64,000 bases of DNA from Crocosphaera chwakensis CCY0110. Its GTDB lineage: Bacteria; Cyanobacteriota; Cyanobacteriia; Cyanobacteriales; Microcystaceae. Below, piece after piece: positions 1 through 8,333 of the stretch. Numbering within the stretch: position 1 is the first letter of the stretch; every line of letters begins with the position of its first letter. The translations under genes were made by a program, and so were the position numbers. The notes under the pieces are model-generated. The model ran no database searches and was not told the DNA's origin. It saw nothing but the letters and a program-made list of their open reading frames with translations. The stretch is from contig NZ_AAXW01000010.1 in NCBI RefSeq assembly GCF_000169335.1, positions 1 through 64,000 on the forward strand, read 5' to 3'.

Positions 1-160
1 AATAATTCCCTAACCGAACGGTTTGATTATTGGTAATATCGGGTAGAATAAAATCAGGAGCTTTACTTCCTAATAAAATTTCGTTAGTGGCAGGAATGGG
101 TAAAAAGTTATTAAAAAAACGTTGATTAAATAAACCTGTAAAATCTGTAGATGTTAACAT
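1..160 (-). CDS. Peroxiredoxin/thioredoxin-like protein, N-terminal part only
   Basis: A reading frame starts at the ATG at 160-158 on the minus strand and stays open to the window edge (53 codons). After a short hydrophobic leader-like stretch it contains the motif GSKAPDFILPDITNNQTVRL. This G-x-x-APDF-x-LPD pattern is typical of the first strand of AhpC/TSA-type peroxiredoxins and related thioredoxin-fold proteins. The catalytic cysteine region lies outside the window, so peroxidase activity cannot be judged. Confidence 0.6.
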   Translation of the reverse strand, partial: MLTSTDFTGLFNQRFFNNFLPIPATNEILLGSKAPDFILPDITNNQTVRLGNY

Positions 161-179
161 GATTTTATTTTTCCATTGA

Positions 180-458
180 TCAATAGAGGCTCAACTTAAC
201 AGTTTTTGTTAAAAAATTAGAGGGTAAAAGCGCACTAGAGAGTGCAACACCCATGGGCATATCTTCATCATTTTCACTCATGGTATTGAGGGAAAATGAA
301 TCCAGCAAACTATCTGAGCCATATAAGTTATGATAAACAGTCTCTAACTGATTGAGAATGACTTGTGACTTCAGGACACTAATTAGGCAAACGAGCCATT
401 AAGTTTACTTGTTCTCATCCAAGATGGCAATATACGCGAAATTTGTATCACGTTTCAT
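180..458 (-). pseudogene. Possible decayed small gene upstream of rpsO
   Basis: Between the partial gene at 1-160 and rpsO there is no intact gene. On the minus strand an ATG at 458 opens 17 codons (MKRDTNFAYIAILDENK) ending at 405. A second frame, open from 398 to the stop at 180-182, encodes 72 residues of protein-like composition, including EDMPMGVALSSALLPSNFLT, but has no good start. Together they look like one small gene broken by frameshift. The family is not recognised and the frames may be chance. Confidence 0.3.
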
Positions 459-547
459 TCAACCAAGATAATTAATAGGGATAAGGGTAGTTAGATCAAA
501 AAATAAATGATATTATAAAAGGCTGCAGCATTTATTGAATAAATTCT

Positions 548-817
548 ATGAGTTTGACCGCTAGCGAAAAACAAATCCTGATCAGTGAATACCAAGTTCA
601 CGAAACTGATACCGGTTCAGCCGATTTACAAGTGGCTATCCTTACCAAACGCATTACCCAATTAACCGATCATTTAAAGCAAAATCCTAAAGACCATGCT
701 TCCCGTCGAGGACTACTCAAAATGATTGGTCGTCGCCGACGCTTATTAGCCTATATTAACGGTAAAGATTCCAATCGTTATCAAACCCTTATTAAACGTC
801 TTGGGATTCGTCGTTAG
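548..817 (+). CDS. rpsO: 30S ribosomal protein S15
   Basis: Encodes an 89-residue protein of the usual S15 length. It contains the family signature around residues 22-75: GSADLQVAILTKRITQLTDHL, then DHASRRGLLKMIGRRRRLL and the YINGKDSNRY tail. S15 binds the 16S rRNA central domain and nucleates assembly of the 30S platform. It stands alone here, with chlG convergent downstream. The ATG at 548 fits the family N-terminus (MSLT). Confidence 0.97.
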   Translation: MSLTASEKQILISEYQVHETDTGSADLQVAILTKRITQLTDHLKQNPKDHASRRGLLKMIGRRRRLLAYINGKDSNRYQTLIKRLGIRR

Positions 818-842
818 AAAAGGTACGAGGAAGTCTGTATGA

Positions 843-900
843 AGTCAGAAGTTCCTCGCTCCGCTCCGGCGTGAATGCACAGAAGTCAGAAGTTAGAAGT
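843..900. repeat. Dispersed intergenic repeat, copy 1
   Basis: The stretch between rpsO and chlG contains GAAGTTCCTCGCTCCGCTCC within a GAAGTCAGAAGTT-type run. Read in reverse it closely matches 5031-5080 (shared features: CTTCTG..., GCGCCGGAxCGGAG, AAGGAACTTCTGACT). These are short low-complexity interspersed repeats of the kind common between cyanobacterial genes. They are non-coding. Confidence 0.6.
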
Positions 901-961
901 TTAATTTACAGTTGACATTTCATTCATTGTTCCTCTTCTGTTCTGCTTCTTTTGACTATAG

Positions 962-1942
962 CTAGACTCCTGCATTGCCTAAAGCTAATCCAGCTACCAG
1001 CATTCCCAAAACTAAAAAGGGTTGCGCGCTGGCTTGGTATTTCACATCATTTTCCAAAGGATCTCGCAAGAAATACATATCTTGAAAGGTGATTTGAGGA
1101 ATGACCAATAAGAGCAAAATGGCAGCATAGAGATTTTGATGGATGTAAATTAAATAAGCCCCAATTCCTGCTTGAAAGACATCAATCATAATCACACATA
1201 CCCACGCTGCGGTATTGATCCCAAACATGACAGGCAGGGATTTTAACCCCAGTTGGCGATCGCCTTCAACACTTTTAAAGTCATTAACCACTGCAATACC
1301 TAAGCCAGCCAAACTATAAAATAGGGTCAAAATAACAATAGTCCAGTTTAACTCCCCAAATAAAGCATGGCCAGCCCACCAGGGTAAGGCAATATAACTG
1401 GCTCCTAGAGCATAATTGCCTAACCAGCCATTTTGCTTTAACTTCAAAGGTGGAGCTGAATAAATATAAGCCAAGAATGCTCCGCCTAAAGTTAAACACA
1501 ACATAATGGGAAAGTCATGGCCAACCCATCGATCTAATCCATAACTTAACCCTAGTCCCAACCCCAGTAACAATAAAATTTGTGTCACTACCTGGGGAAC
1601 GGAAATGGCTCCTGAAGGAATGGGACGATAAGGTTCATTAATCGCGTCAATTTCGCGATCATAGAAATCATTAAGGGTTTGGGTATAGCCAGCCATCAAC
1701 GGGCCCGATAACAGCATACAAGAGGCTGCCAGCAAAAAGTTTTCTAAGTTCCAGTTGTAATTTCCCGATGAGGCTGCCCCACAGACTACCCCCCAAATCA
1801 AAGGTATCCAAGTAATGGGCTTCATTAACTGTAAGCGTAACTTCCAAATAGAAGTTTCTCCAGAATTAGCTCCTTTCATTCCCAATAATTGACGGGTTTT
1901 GCTGCTTTTTTCATTAATCTTGGATGAAGTTGAATCAGACAT
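962..1942 (-). CDS. chlG: Chlorophyll synthase
   Basis: ChlG attaches the phytyl/geranylgeranyl tail to chlorophyllide a in the membrane, the last step of chlorophyll a synthesis. The 326-residue protein is the normal length and has about eight or nine hydrophobic segments. The UbiA-type prenyl-diphosphate-binding motif NDFYDREIDAINEPYRPIPS lies near residues 92-111, and a second Asp motif (NDFKSVEGD) lies near 220. The soluble N-terminus (residues 1-35) contains the family's RQLLGMKGA. It is monocistronic and converges on rpsO. The ATG at 1942 gives the expected N-terminus. Confidence 0.96.
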   Translation of the reverse strand: MSDSTSSKINEKSSKTRQLLGMKGANSGETSIWKLRLQLMKPITWIPLIWGVVCGAASSGNYNWNLENFLLAASCMLLSGPLMAGYTQTLNDFYDREIDAINEPYRPIPSGAISVPQVVTQILLLLGLGLGLSYGLDRWVGHDFPIMLCLTLGGAFLAYIYSAPPLKLKQNGWLGNYALGASYIALPWWAGHALFGELNWTIVILTLFYSLAGLGIAVVNDFKSVEGDRQLGLKSLPVMFGINTAAWVCVIMIDVFQAGIGAYLIYIHQNLYAAILLLLVIPQITFQDMYFLRDPLENDVKYQASAQPFLVLGMLVAGLALGNAGV

Positions 1943-2077
1943 AAGTTAATGGATAATTAATAATGGATGATCAATTAATTTTCAAGGTAACAAGAAACAC
2001 GGACTTGTTTAAAAAAGGTAAGAATTGAGCATTTCAACTAACAAAAGCATTAAATCCTATATTCAAAACTTGCTTTA

Positions 2078-2647
2078 TTAATCAAACCAGCCAATATCTT
2101 CATTGGTCAATGGTTTGCTGGCTGAAGCAGGAGCGGCAAAAGGTTCTAACTCTTTAGCTTGCCGAGTTAAAGCTGTTTCTTTTACTTGCAATTCTTGTCG
2201 AGCCGGAGCAGTGGGAACCAGGGGTTTAGGTTCTTCTTGTAGTTTGGCCTGTAAAGAAGCGATTAATTCATTTTTTTCGGCTAATTCTACTGCCAACTCT
2301 TCTTTTTGTTGCAGTTGCGTATAAAGTTTTTCCACCAATTGTTTTTGTTCGTTTAATTGGGATTGATAGTCTTCTGCATCTTTTAATTCGTTTTGCAAAC
2401 GCCTACTTAATTCTCTTTCATCTTTAATTTCAGTTTCTAAGGTTTTGACTTGATTTTGTAAGCTATTGACTTGTTTTTGTTCTTGCTGTAAAGCCTGGTT
2501 TAATTCAGTGATGAGTTCATCTAATTGGGCTTTCGTCATACGAGTGCGATTGATAGGAACTGTAGGCATTTGACCTGTTTGAGAAGCGTTTTCTGAGTTG
2601 TTTTTGGCTTCTTCTCGTATTAAATCTGATAATTCTTTTTTTGTCAT
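2078..2647 (-). CDS. mcdB: Probable McdB carboxysome-positioning adaptor (coiled-coil)
   Basis: A 189-residue protein starts at the ATG at 2647 and overlaps the stop of the ParA-like gene by ATGA. A longer frame upstream lies inside that gene and is not real. The N-terminus is charged. Residues 40-140 are a Gln/Glu/Lys-rich coiled coil, followed by a Pro/Ala linker and the terminus DIGWFD. Coupling to a small ParA ATPase, a Q-rich coiled coil and a Trp near the C-terminus fit McdB, which links the McdA gradient to carboxysomes. This is inferred from architecture. A chromosome or plasmid partition adaptor is the alternative. Confidence 0.6.
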   Translation of the reverse strand: MTKKELSDLIREEAKNNSENASQTGQMPTVPINRTRMTKAQLDELITELNQALQQEQKQVNSLQNQVKTLETEIKDERELSRRLQNELKDAEDYQSQLNEQKQLVEKLYTQLQQKEELAVELAEKNELIASLQAKLQEEPKPLVPTAPARQELQVKETALTRQAKELEPFAAPASASKPLTNEDIGWFD

Positions 2648-3318
2648 AATTGATTCCAATCCCGTTGTAATTCTTCGACGACTCTGCGATAATCTGCTTG
2701 AGCTTCTTTGGCATTTTTGCCACGCCATTCGGTAATAGGAACCCCTTCTAAAACGGCTCTTTCGTGGGCTTTGTATTGACGCACAAAGGCATGGCAAGCA
2801 GGAATTCCCAACTCGAGTAAGGTGTTTTGAGCCTCTAGGGTTTCTTTTAAACTGCGAGAGTCTACTTTTGTTAATAATACCCGATGAGCGACCTTTAACG
2901 GCATGACTGCCGTTTTGACAGTTTCGATAAGTGCAGTTAAATCCATGGCCGCCGGCGGTGTGGGCAGAATAATATAATCGGCACAGGTGATGACTGAGTT
3001 TAGGGCTTCAGACCGTAAGGCCGGAGGAGTATCTACAACAATTAGATCATATTCTTGTACTTTACGCAGTTTTTGCAGGATTTGGGGGTTATTTTCTTCA
3101 GTTAAATCAAAATCCATACCCTCCTTTCCTCGTTGCGTCCACCAACTGGCTGAACCCTGTGGGTCAGCATCTACCAGTAAAACGTCTTGTTTTTCAGCTA
3201 AAATAGCGGCTACATTCACCGCCGTTGTGGTTTTACCCACACCCCCTTTCCCATTAATGATGGCAATAATGGTGGTTTGGGGAGAGTTTGATTCTGATGC
3301 AGAATTCTCCTTGCTCAT
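2644..3318 (-). CDS. mcdA: ParA/MinD-family ATPase, probable McdA
   Basis: A 224-residue stand-alone ParA-type ATPase without an N-terminal HTH. It has the deviant Walker A motif NGKGGVGKTTTAVN at about residues 22-35 with both lysines, Walker A' VLLVDADPQGSAS at about 46-58, and Walker B YDLIVVDTPP near 90. It is translationally coupled to a coiled-coil partner. Small ParA proteins paired this way space carboxysomes over the cyanobacterial nucleoid. The intact signature lysine fits the type 2 McdA class rather than the Synechococcus elongatus type. No parS sites or plasmid genes are nearby, which argues against plasmid partition. Confidence 0.65.
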   Translation of the reverse strand: MSKENSASESNSPQTTIIAIINGKGGVGKTTTAVNVAAILAEKQDVLLVDADPQGSASWWTQRGKEGMDFDLTEENNPQILQKLRKVQEYDLIVVDTPPALRSEALNSVITCADYIILPTPPAAMDLTALIETVKTAVMPLKVAHRVLLTKVDSRSLKETLEAQNTLLELGIPACHAFVRQYKAHERAVLEGVPITEWRGKNAKEAQADYRRVVEELQRDWNQL

Positions 3319-3386
3319 GTTGCCCTATATCAACCCATTGAGCTATTATCTCATCTCTTGTTCCAATAATTTTCCTGAGTTCTTAC

Positions 3387-4619
3387 TCAGGTGTCAATGG
3401 TTTTCACGATCGCGGGTAATTGTAAATAACTGGGATAAGTCCCTTCTTCTTTAATACGTTTAATTTCTGTTTCAGGAATGGGTAACTGATTATAAGTTGC
3501 GATCGCTTTGACAATATCCCCCCGATCAATAATTCCTGCTACAGCACCAGCAGGGGACAACACAGTAATATAACGCTCATTGATAGCTTCTAGCTTTTCA
3601 ATAATGGTAACAACAGAAGTTTTTTCAGTCACTGAGGGAATGGTATTTAAAGGATGAACAATGTCCCATAATGTCATGGTATCCCACTGACTGCGTTCAA
3701 TCGATTGTAAGTCTTCGATGACAATTAATCCTCGATACCGTCCTTCTGATGCAGCAAAATAGACCATAACATCATGAAGTTCTGTGAGTAAATAGTCTTG
3801 GGCAAATTGAGTTATGGTTAGATGAGCATTAATAACGCGAAACTCACGAGTCATAACATCAATGGCTGTAATCGTTAAGAGACTTTCTTGTAATTGAGTG
3901 ATGCGTTGATAATTTTCTGCATTCCGTCGTACAAACCAACCGATAAAGACTATCCACAGTCCGCTTAAGCTACCGGTTAAGAGGATTAAAAATAGACCTA
4001 AACTAATACCCAACCAACCGATTAATTGACCACTAGCGGCCGCCCATCGCACCCCTGTAAAGCGATCGCCTTTTAGTTTCCAGACAATCGCTTTCAGCAC
4101 TTGTCCCCCATCTAACGGTAGACCCGGAATTAAATTAAAAATCCCTAGCACTAAGTTAATTCTAGCGATATCTTCGATCATATAGACCGATAAACCCCGC
4201 ACTGTATCTAAGTTTTCACGGGACGGAAGAGTATATAAGAGGGTAAATAGAAGAACCGATAATCCTAAACTCACCAATGGACCGGCAATGGCTACCCAAA
4301 ACGCTCCGATGGGGTTTTCTGATTCTTTTTCGATAGCTGCGACTCCTCCAAACATAAACAAGGTTATGGAGTTAACATTGATGCCTTGAGCTAAGGCCAC
4401 TAAACTATGACCTAATTCATGGAGAAGTACCGATATAAAGAGCAATAAAGCCAGCATTAGTCCTGCAATCCAGGCTAACCACCAGAGATTTCCCACTAAG
4501 TTAAGTTGGGTGATTTCTTGAGAATTAACGAGAGTAACTAATCCCAAAATAAAGAACCAAGAAGAGTCAATATAAAGGGGAATAGCCAATAAAGAACCAA
4601 TTTGCCATTTTCCGTCCAT
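3387..4619 (-). CDS. Site-2 protease family zinc metalloprotease with CBS domains (M50B)
   Basis: Intramembrane metalloprotease of about 410 residues. The zinc motif HELGH lies at about residues 66-70 within a membrane segment. The second metal motif is NLIPGLPLDGGQ (usually NPDG-like; here LDG) at about 163-174. About six hydrophobic segments precede a soluble C-terminus (about 250-400) with two CBS-like halves (IDVMTREFRVI and LNTIPSVTEKTSVV), which suggests regulation by adenine nucleotides. The ATG at 4619 is preferred over a TTG two codons upstream. Its substrate is unknown; relatives cleave membrane-bound anti-sigma factors or transcription factors. Confidence 0.85.
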   Translation of the reverse strand: MDGKWQIGSLLAIPLYIDSSWFFILGLVTLVNSQEITQLNLVGNLWWLAWIAGLMLALLLFISVLLHELGHSLVALAQGINVNSITLFMFGGVAAIEKESENPIGAFWVAIAGPLVSLGLSVLLFTLLYTLPSRENLDTVRGLSVYMIEDIARINLVLGIFNLIPGLPLDGGQVLKAIVWKLKGDRFTGVRWAAASGQLIGWLGISLGLFLILLTGSLSGLWIVFIGWFVRRNAENYQRITQLQESLLTITAIDVMTREFRVINAHLTITQFAQDYLLTELHDVMVYFAASEGRYRGLIVIEDLQSIERSQWDTMTLWDIVHPLNTIPSVTEKTSVVTIIEKLEAINERYITVLSPAGAVAGIIDRGDIVKAIATYNQLPIPETEIKRIKEEGTYPSYLQLPAIVKTIDT

Positions 4620-5181
4620 GATCAAAGGGAATGTAATTTTTTTATTTTTCTTAACAATTTTTAGCTAATGCTTTGCTATTTTCTAAAATAAAGTCCTCAT
4701 TATTATTTTAACCTAAATCAGTCTTGCTCTAATATTTAGGGTAGGCTATGCCCACTTTTCTTGAAATTACTGATTTTTGAAAAATCATAAATAGTAAAAC
4801 CTCCTAACTATATTGGCAATTGACTAGAAAGTTTTGCTCCATATAAAAGTCTAAAAACTTCATATTCTTCAGCAGGTAATGAAACCAATCTTTTGAGGAT
4901 CTTCTAGAGTAAAAAAACAATTAATTATCATTTTATTACGGAAAATGAATGACTAAATAAAGTGTTTTCTGAAGAGTTCAGTTTTGTCACAAAAAATCGA
5001 ATAGTTAATAATTAATAATTATTCTGCTTCTGCCTTCTGTACGATAGCGCCGGAACGGAGTAAGGAACTTCTGACTCCTGACTCCTAAATTTTAATAATA
5101 AACATTCGTTACAAATGCTATAACACTTGCCACCCCTAATGATAGGCTGAACAATGCACGCTTATTACTGGGGAAGCCATA
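4620..5181. other. Intergenic stretch with a short relic frame and repeat copy 2
   Basis: No intact gene. On the minus strand 4903-4808 reads 31 protein-like residues (KRLVSLPAEEYEVFRLLYGA then KLSSQLPI) and a stop, possibly the tail of a deleted gene; the family is not recognised. Positions 5031-5080 hold a copy of the dispersed repeat also found at 843-900, in opposite orientation. The rest is AT-rich and probably contains the hemE promoter. No clear promoter was defined. Confidence 0.4.
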
Positions 5182-6246
5182 ATGACAGGAGCTAACGATA
5201 CACCCTATCTTCTTCGTGCTGCACGGGGAGAAATCTTAGATCGTCCACCTGTTTGGATGATGCGACAAGCTGGACGCTATATGAAAGTATATCGGGATTT
5301 ACGGGAAAAATACCCCAGTTTTCGTGAAAGATCCGAAAATCCTGACCTTGCCATCGAAATTTCTCTGCAACCTTGGCGAGCGTTTCAACCGGATGGGGTC
5401 ATCATGTTCTCTGATATTTTAACCCCTTTACCTGGAATGGGTATCCCTTTCGATATTGTCGAAAGCAAAGGGCCTGTTATTGATCCCCCTATTCGTACTA
5501 AAGAACAAGTGGATAACTTACGTCCTTTAGATCCAGAAGAGTCCTTACCCTTCATCAAAACTATCTTACAAAGTTTACGTCAAGAAGTGGGTAATCAATC
5601 CACTGTGTTAGGATTTGTGGGATCACCCTGGACGTTGGCTGCTTATGCTATTGAAGGAAAAAGTTCTAAGAATTATGCCATCATCAAAAGTATGGCCTTT
5701 TCTCAACCTGAGATTCTACATAGTTTTTTGAGCAAAATAGCTGATGCGATCGCTGTTTACGTGCGTTATCAGATCGACTGTGGAGCGCAAGTAGTACAAT
5801 TGTTCGATTCTTGGGCTGGTCAACTGAGTCCCCAGGACTATGAAACCTTCGCTTTACCTTATCAACAACAAGTAGTGCGTCAGGTTAAAGAAACCCACCC
5901 CGATACTCCGTTAATTCTCTATATTAGTGGTAGTGCTGGTGTCTTAGAGAGAATGGGACAGTCTGGTGTCGATATTGTTAGCGTTGACTGGACTGTGGAT
6001 ATGGCCGAAGCCAGACAACGGTTAGGTAAAGACATGAAAGTACAGGGAAATATTGATCCAGGTGTCTTATTTGGGTCCCAAGACTTCATCAAAGCGCGTA
6101 TTCTCGACACAGTACGCAAAGCAGGAAGAGGTGGCCATATTCTTAACTTAGGTCATGGCGTTTTAGTGGGAACTCCTGAAGATAATGTTCGTTGCTTCTT
6201 TGAAACCGCGAAGCAAGTGGATCAATTATTAGCTGTTCCTGTGTAG
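5182..6246 (+). CDS. hemE: Uroporphyrinogen decarboxylase
   Basis: HemE removes four carboxyl groups from uroporphyrinogen III to give coproporphyrinogen III, feeding both haem and chlorophyll synthesis. The 354-residue length is normal. Signature 1 (RPPVWMMRQAGRYM) is at residues 21-34, and the catalytic Asp region FSDILTPLPGMG is near residues 76-87. The second signature, GFVGSPWTLAAYAIEG, is near 147-162. It stands alone and is followed by a hairpin terminator. Confidence 0.97.
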   Translation: MTGANDTPYLLRAARGEILDRPPVWMMRQAGRYMKVYRDLREKYPSFRERSENPDLAIEISLQPWRAFQPDGVIMFSDILTPLPGMGIPFDIVESKGPVIDPPIRTKEQVDNLRPLDPEESLPFIKTILQSLRQEVGNQSTVLGFVGSPWTLAAYAIEGKSSKNYAIIKSMAFSQPEILHSFLSKIADAIAVYVRYQIDCGAQVVQLFDSWAGQLSPQDYETFALPYQQQVVRQVKETHPDTPLILYISGSAGVLERMGQSGVDIVSVDWTVDMAEARQRLGKDMKVQGNIDPGVLFGSQDFIKARILDTVRKAGRGGHILNLGHGVLVGTPEDNVRCFFETAKQVDQLLAVPV

Positions 6247-6270
6247 TTATTTTTAATTATTATCATTTTG

Positions 6271-6309
6271 TAGGGGTTCACAACTGTTGACCCCTATATT
6301 AATTTTTTG
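6271..6309 (+). terminator. Rho-independent-type terminator of hemE
   Basis: TAGGGGT (6271-6277) pairs with ACCCCTA (6290-6296) around a short loop. A T-rich run (TTTTTT, 6303-6308) follows within a few bases. It lies 25 bases past the hemE stop. Confidence 0.7.
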
Positions 6310-6319
6310 ATATGAAATA

Positions 6320-6544
6320 ATGCACATTATTGCAGGCAAACCAAGTAATAAATTTGTTGCTAAATATCCTGAAAGTAAAACTTCTTTACTACAATGGTAT
6401 CAAATTATTAGGAGCAATAATTTTTCTTCACTAGATTTAAGTAGTTGTTTAACTTCATTATCTAATCATTTTGTGTCTAAGCTTATTAGGGGTTTAATAT
6501 TATTAAACCCCGCAAAAATTGTTTATATAAAAGAGATTGATTAG
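6320..6544 (+). pseudogene. Decayed HigB-type mRNA interferase toxin
   Basis: The 74-codon frame starts MHIIAGKPSNKFVAKYPESK, which aligns by eye with HigB toxins (MHxI...K...KYP..K..L..W). It ends in IVYIKEID, like the last HigB strand (YIREV). The central core, with the conserved GNKYRL region, is missing. In its place is a perfect hairpin at about 6489-6511 (GGGGTTTAAT / ATTAAACCCC). No HigA antitoxin gene lies beside it. I read it as an inactivated toxin in which the core was replaced or deleted. Confidence 0.5.
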
Positions 6545-6551
6545 AAATTAA

Positions 6552-7016
6552 TTAAAAAGGAATGGGATCATCAGCTTCATTATCTGAGCTGGGGGTTGCT
6601 GTTTCTGACTCATCCATATCATAGTCATCTTCATCATAATGATTATCCATCGATTGGGATGATTGAGCAGAATCAAAAGAAACCACATTATCCGCAGAAG
6701 AAGACTCGCCGACCCCATCTAAAGGATAAAAGCGAGAAATAACTAATTCTGCCCGTTTTTCCTTGAATCCTTCTTTACGTTCAAACGTATTCATAGCTAA
6801 ACGACCTTCTAAAATTAAGCGATCGCCTTCGGTGCAACTTTCTTTCATCTGTGTTGCTAAGCCGCCCCATCCGACAACTTTTAAGGTACAAGGCGCATCT
6901 TCTTTTCGTCGTCCTTCAAATTCTACCAACATTTGCGCCACTTCTGTTTGGTTATCTGGGGTATAGCGTAATTCAGGATTACTAATGACTTTCGCCATTA
7001 ACACGCAAGTATTCAT
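6552..7016 (-). CDS. ssb: Single-stranded DNA-binding protein
   Basis: A 154-residue SSB. The OB fold occupies residues 1-105 (MNTCVLMAKVISNPELRYT at the start, the WGGLATQ strand, then EGRLAMNTFER). A disordered acidic tail of D/E/S residues ends in DDPIPF, the conserved tip that docks replication and repair proteins. The start MNTCVLM fits cyanobacterial SSBs. It is convergent with the HigB relic. Confidence 0.93.
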   Translation of the reverse strand: MNTCVLMAKVISNPELRYTPDNQTEVAQMLVEFEGRRKEDAPCTLKVVGWGGLATQMKESCTEGDRLILEGRLAMNTFERKEGFKEKRAELVISRFYPLDGVGESSSADNVVSFDSAQSSQSMDNHYDEDDYDMDESETATPSSDNEADDPIPF

Positions 7017-7154
7017 TTATTCAACTTCCAAGATCAACGGTATTACTATTTTATCCTTTAAAGTCTCATTCTTAAATCACGACTCTGCACCCTTCCTACA
7101 CTCCCCATTTTTAACCCATAATAAGATAGAAAGCATTTACCGCAAGGAGCCTTA

Positions 7155-7430
7155 ATGATTAGTATTGATTTAGCCCTAAAGTACACCCCTCTTCCTATTT
7201 CGGTGCAACGTAAAGAAGTTGAAGATGCACAAACACTTTATGATCAAATTGTCAATGCCATGAAATCAGGAACCTCTCAGTTAATTGAGTTAACTTGTGA
7301 GAAACAAACGGAAAAGAAAGTAGCAGTGATGAGTGATCAAATTAGTGCTGTCATCCTTTCTCAAAAAGATGGTGGTGCTGCCGCCGGCAGGGTTCCTGGG
7401 TTCTTTTCTATGGTTGAATCAGAACAATAG
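7155..7430 (+). CDS. UPF0367 family protein, cyanobacterium-specific
   Basis: A 91-residue protein with the conserved core IALKYTPLP-type start (here LALKYTPLPISVQRKE), then LTCEKQTEKKV, and the C-terminal GAAAGRVPGFF. These match the small uncharacterised UPF0367 family of cyanobacteria and some plastids. The function is unknown. The SD-like AAGGAG lies just upstream of the ATG at 7155. It has no membrane segment. Confidence 0.75.
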   Translation: MISIDLALKYTPLPISVQRKEVEDAQTLYDQIVNAMKSGTSQLIELTCEKQTEKKVAVMSDQISAVILSQKDGGAAAGRVPGFFSMVESEQ

Positions 7431-7515
7431 ATAAATACACAGGCAAAAGGAAAAAGAGATAGTTATTATCTTCTTTCTTCCTTAAGCCTATCCTATGTAA
7501 GCATTCTTTATCGTC

Positions 7516-8226
7516 ATGAAAATTATACAACCTTATCAACCTTTATTACTCCGCATAGTCCACGGTTTAACTGCTTTATTTCTCATCCTGGCGATGATTA
7601 CCGCTTACTGGACTTATGATGTTTATGACGGTAGATGGGGACAAATTCCTTTACCTAAGTTTGAAGAAATCGAAGGAATTCATGGGACTTTCGCACTTTG
7701 GACTTTATTGATTTTTCCTACTTTAGTTTTTTATGCGTTTCATCAAGGCCGAAAACGTTTAATTCAACGAAATACTTTTTCTAAGTTAAGCCATGTTTCT
7801 CAAAAAGGTTGGTCTTATCATCTTCATCGGGTTATTAATACCTTGATGCTTTTTTCCCTGACGTTTGCAGTTTTTACTGGCAAAATGATGGATGAAAAAT
7901 GGTTGCCTAATGGAGAACTTAATCATAGTTGGTATTTAGCTCATTTATTATCCTGGCTAATCATGTTTATTAGTTTAGCCGGTCATTTATTAGTCAGTGC
8001 TAAAGTGGGTGGATTACCTTTTTTTGTTTCTATGTTTAACTGGTTCTATAAACCTCAAGATAGTCCTGTGCAATGGCGAAATAATCTTAAAACTTATTGG
8101 CAGAATATAAATTTTTCATGGGTTAAACTGTGGTGGAAGCAAACTTACTGGATAAAATGGCTAGAATTGCTTATTTGGCTTAGTTTAGGTGCTGCTTGGA
8201 TACTTGCTCTAATTAAAGAAGCGTAA
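7516..8226 (+). CDS. Cytochrome b561-type membrane protein
   Basis: A 236-residue protein with four main hydrophobic segments (about residues 15-32, 55-75, 108-128, 138-158) plus a C-terminal one. Histidines in or near the helices (HG at 13-14, EGIHGTF at 54-60, HRVINT near 114, LAHLLSW and AGHLL near 145-163) fit the bis-histidine haem ligands of cytochrome b/b561-like domains. It probably moves electrons across a membrane. The partner is unknown. The downstream genes are small, same-strand membrane or cytosolic proteins. Confidence 0.65.
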   Translation: MKIIQPYQPLLLRIVHGLTALFLILAMITAYWTYDVYDGRWGQIPLPKFEEIEGIHGTFALWTLLIFPTLVFYAFHQGRKRLIQRNTFSKLSHVSQKGWSYHLHRVINTLMLFSLTFAVFTGKMMDEKWLPNGELNHSWYLAHLLSWLIMFISLAGHLLVSAKVGGLPFFVSMFNWFYKPQDSPVQWRNNLKTYWQNINFSWVKLWWKQTYWIKWLELLIWLSLGAAWILALIKEA

Positions 8227-8333
8227 CCCTAATAAAATAAAAAATGATTATAATAGAAATATAGAGTCGAATAAGATAAAACCATCGATTTCTAGCCTTC
8301 CTTGTCAATAGGTTGTCATCAAGGAGGTAAGTC

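Noticed and set aside
2103..2324. Plus-strand open frame inside the mcdB-like gene
   Set aside because: It is the antisense shadow of the coiled-coil gene; composition (Cys/Ser-rich) is not protein-like.
2644..3318. ParA gene as part of an integrated plasmid partition system
   Set aside because: No replication gene, no parS-like repeats and a chromosomal housekeeping context; McdAB fits better.
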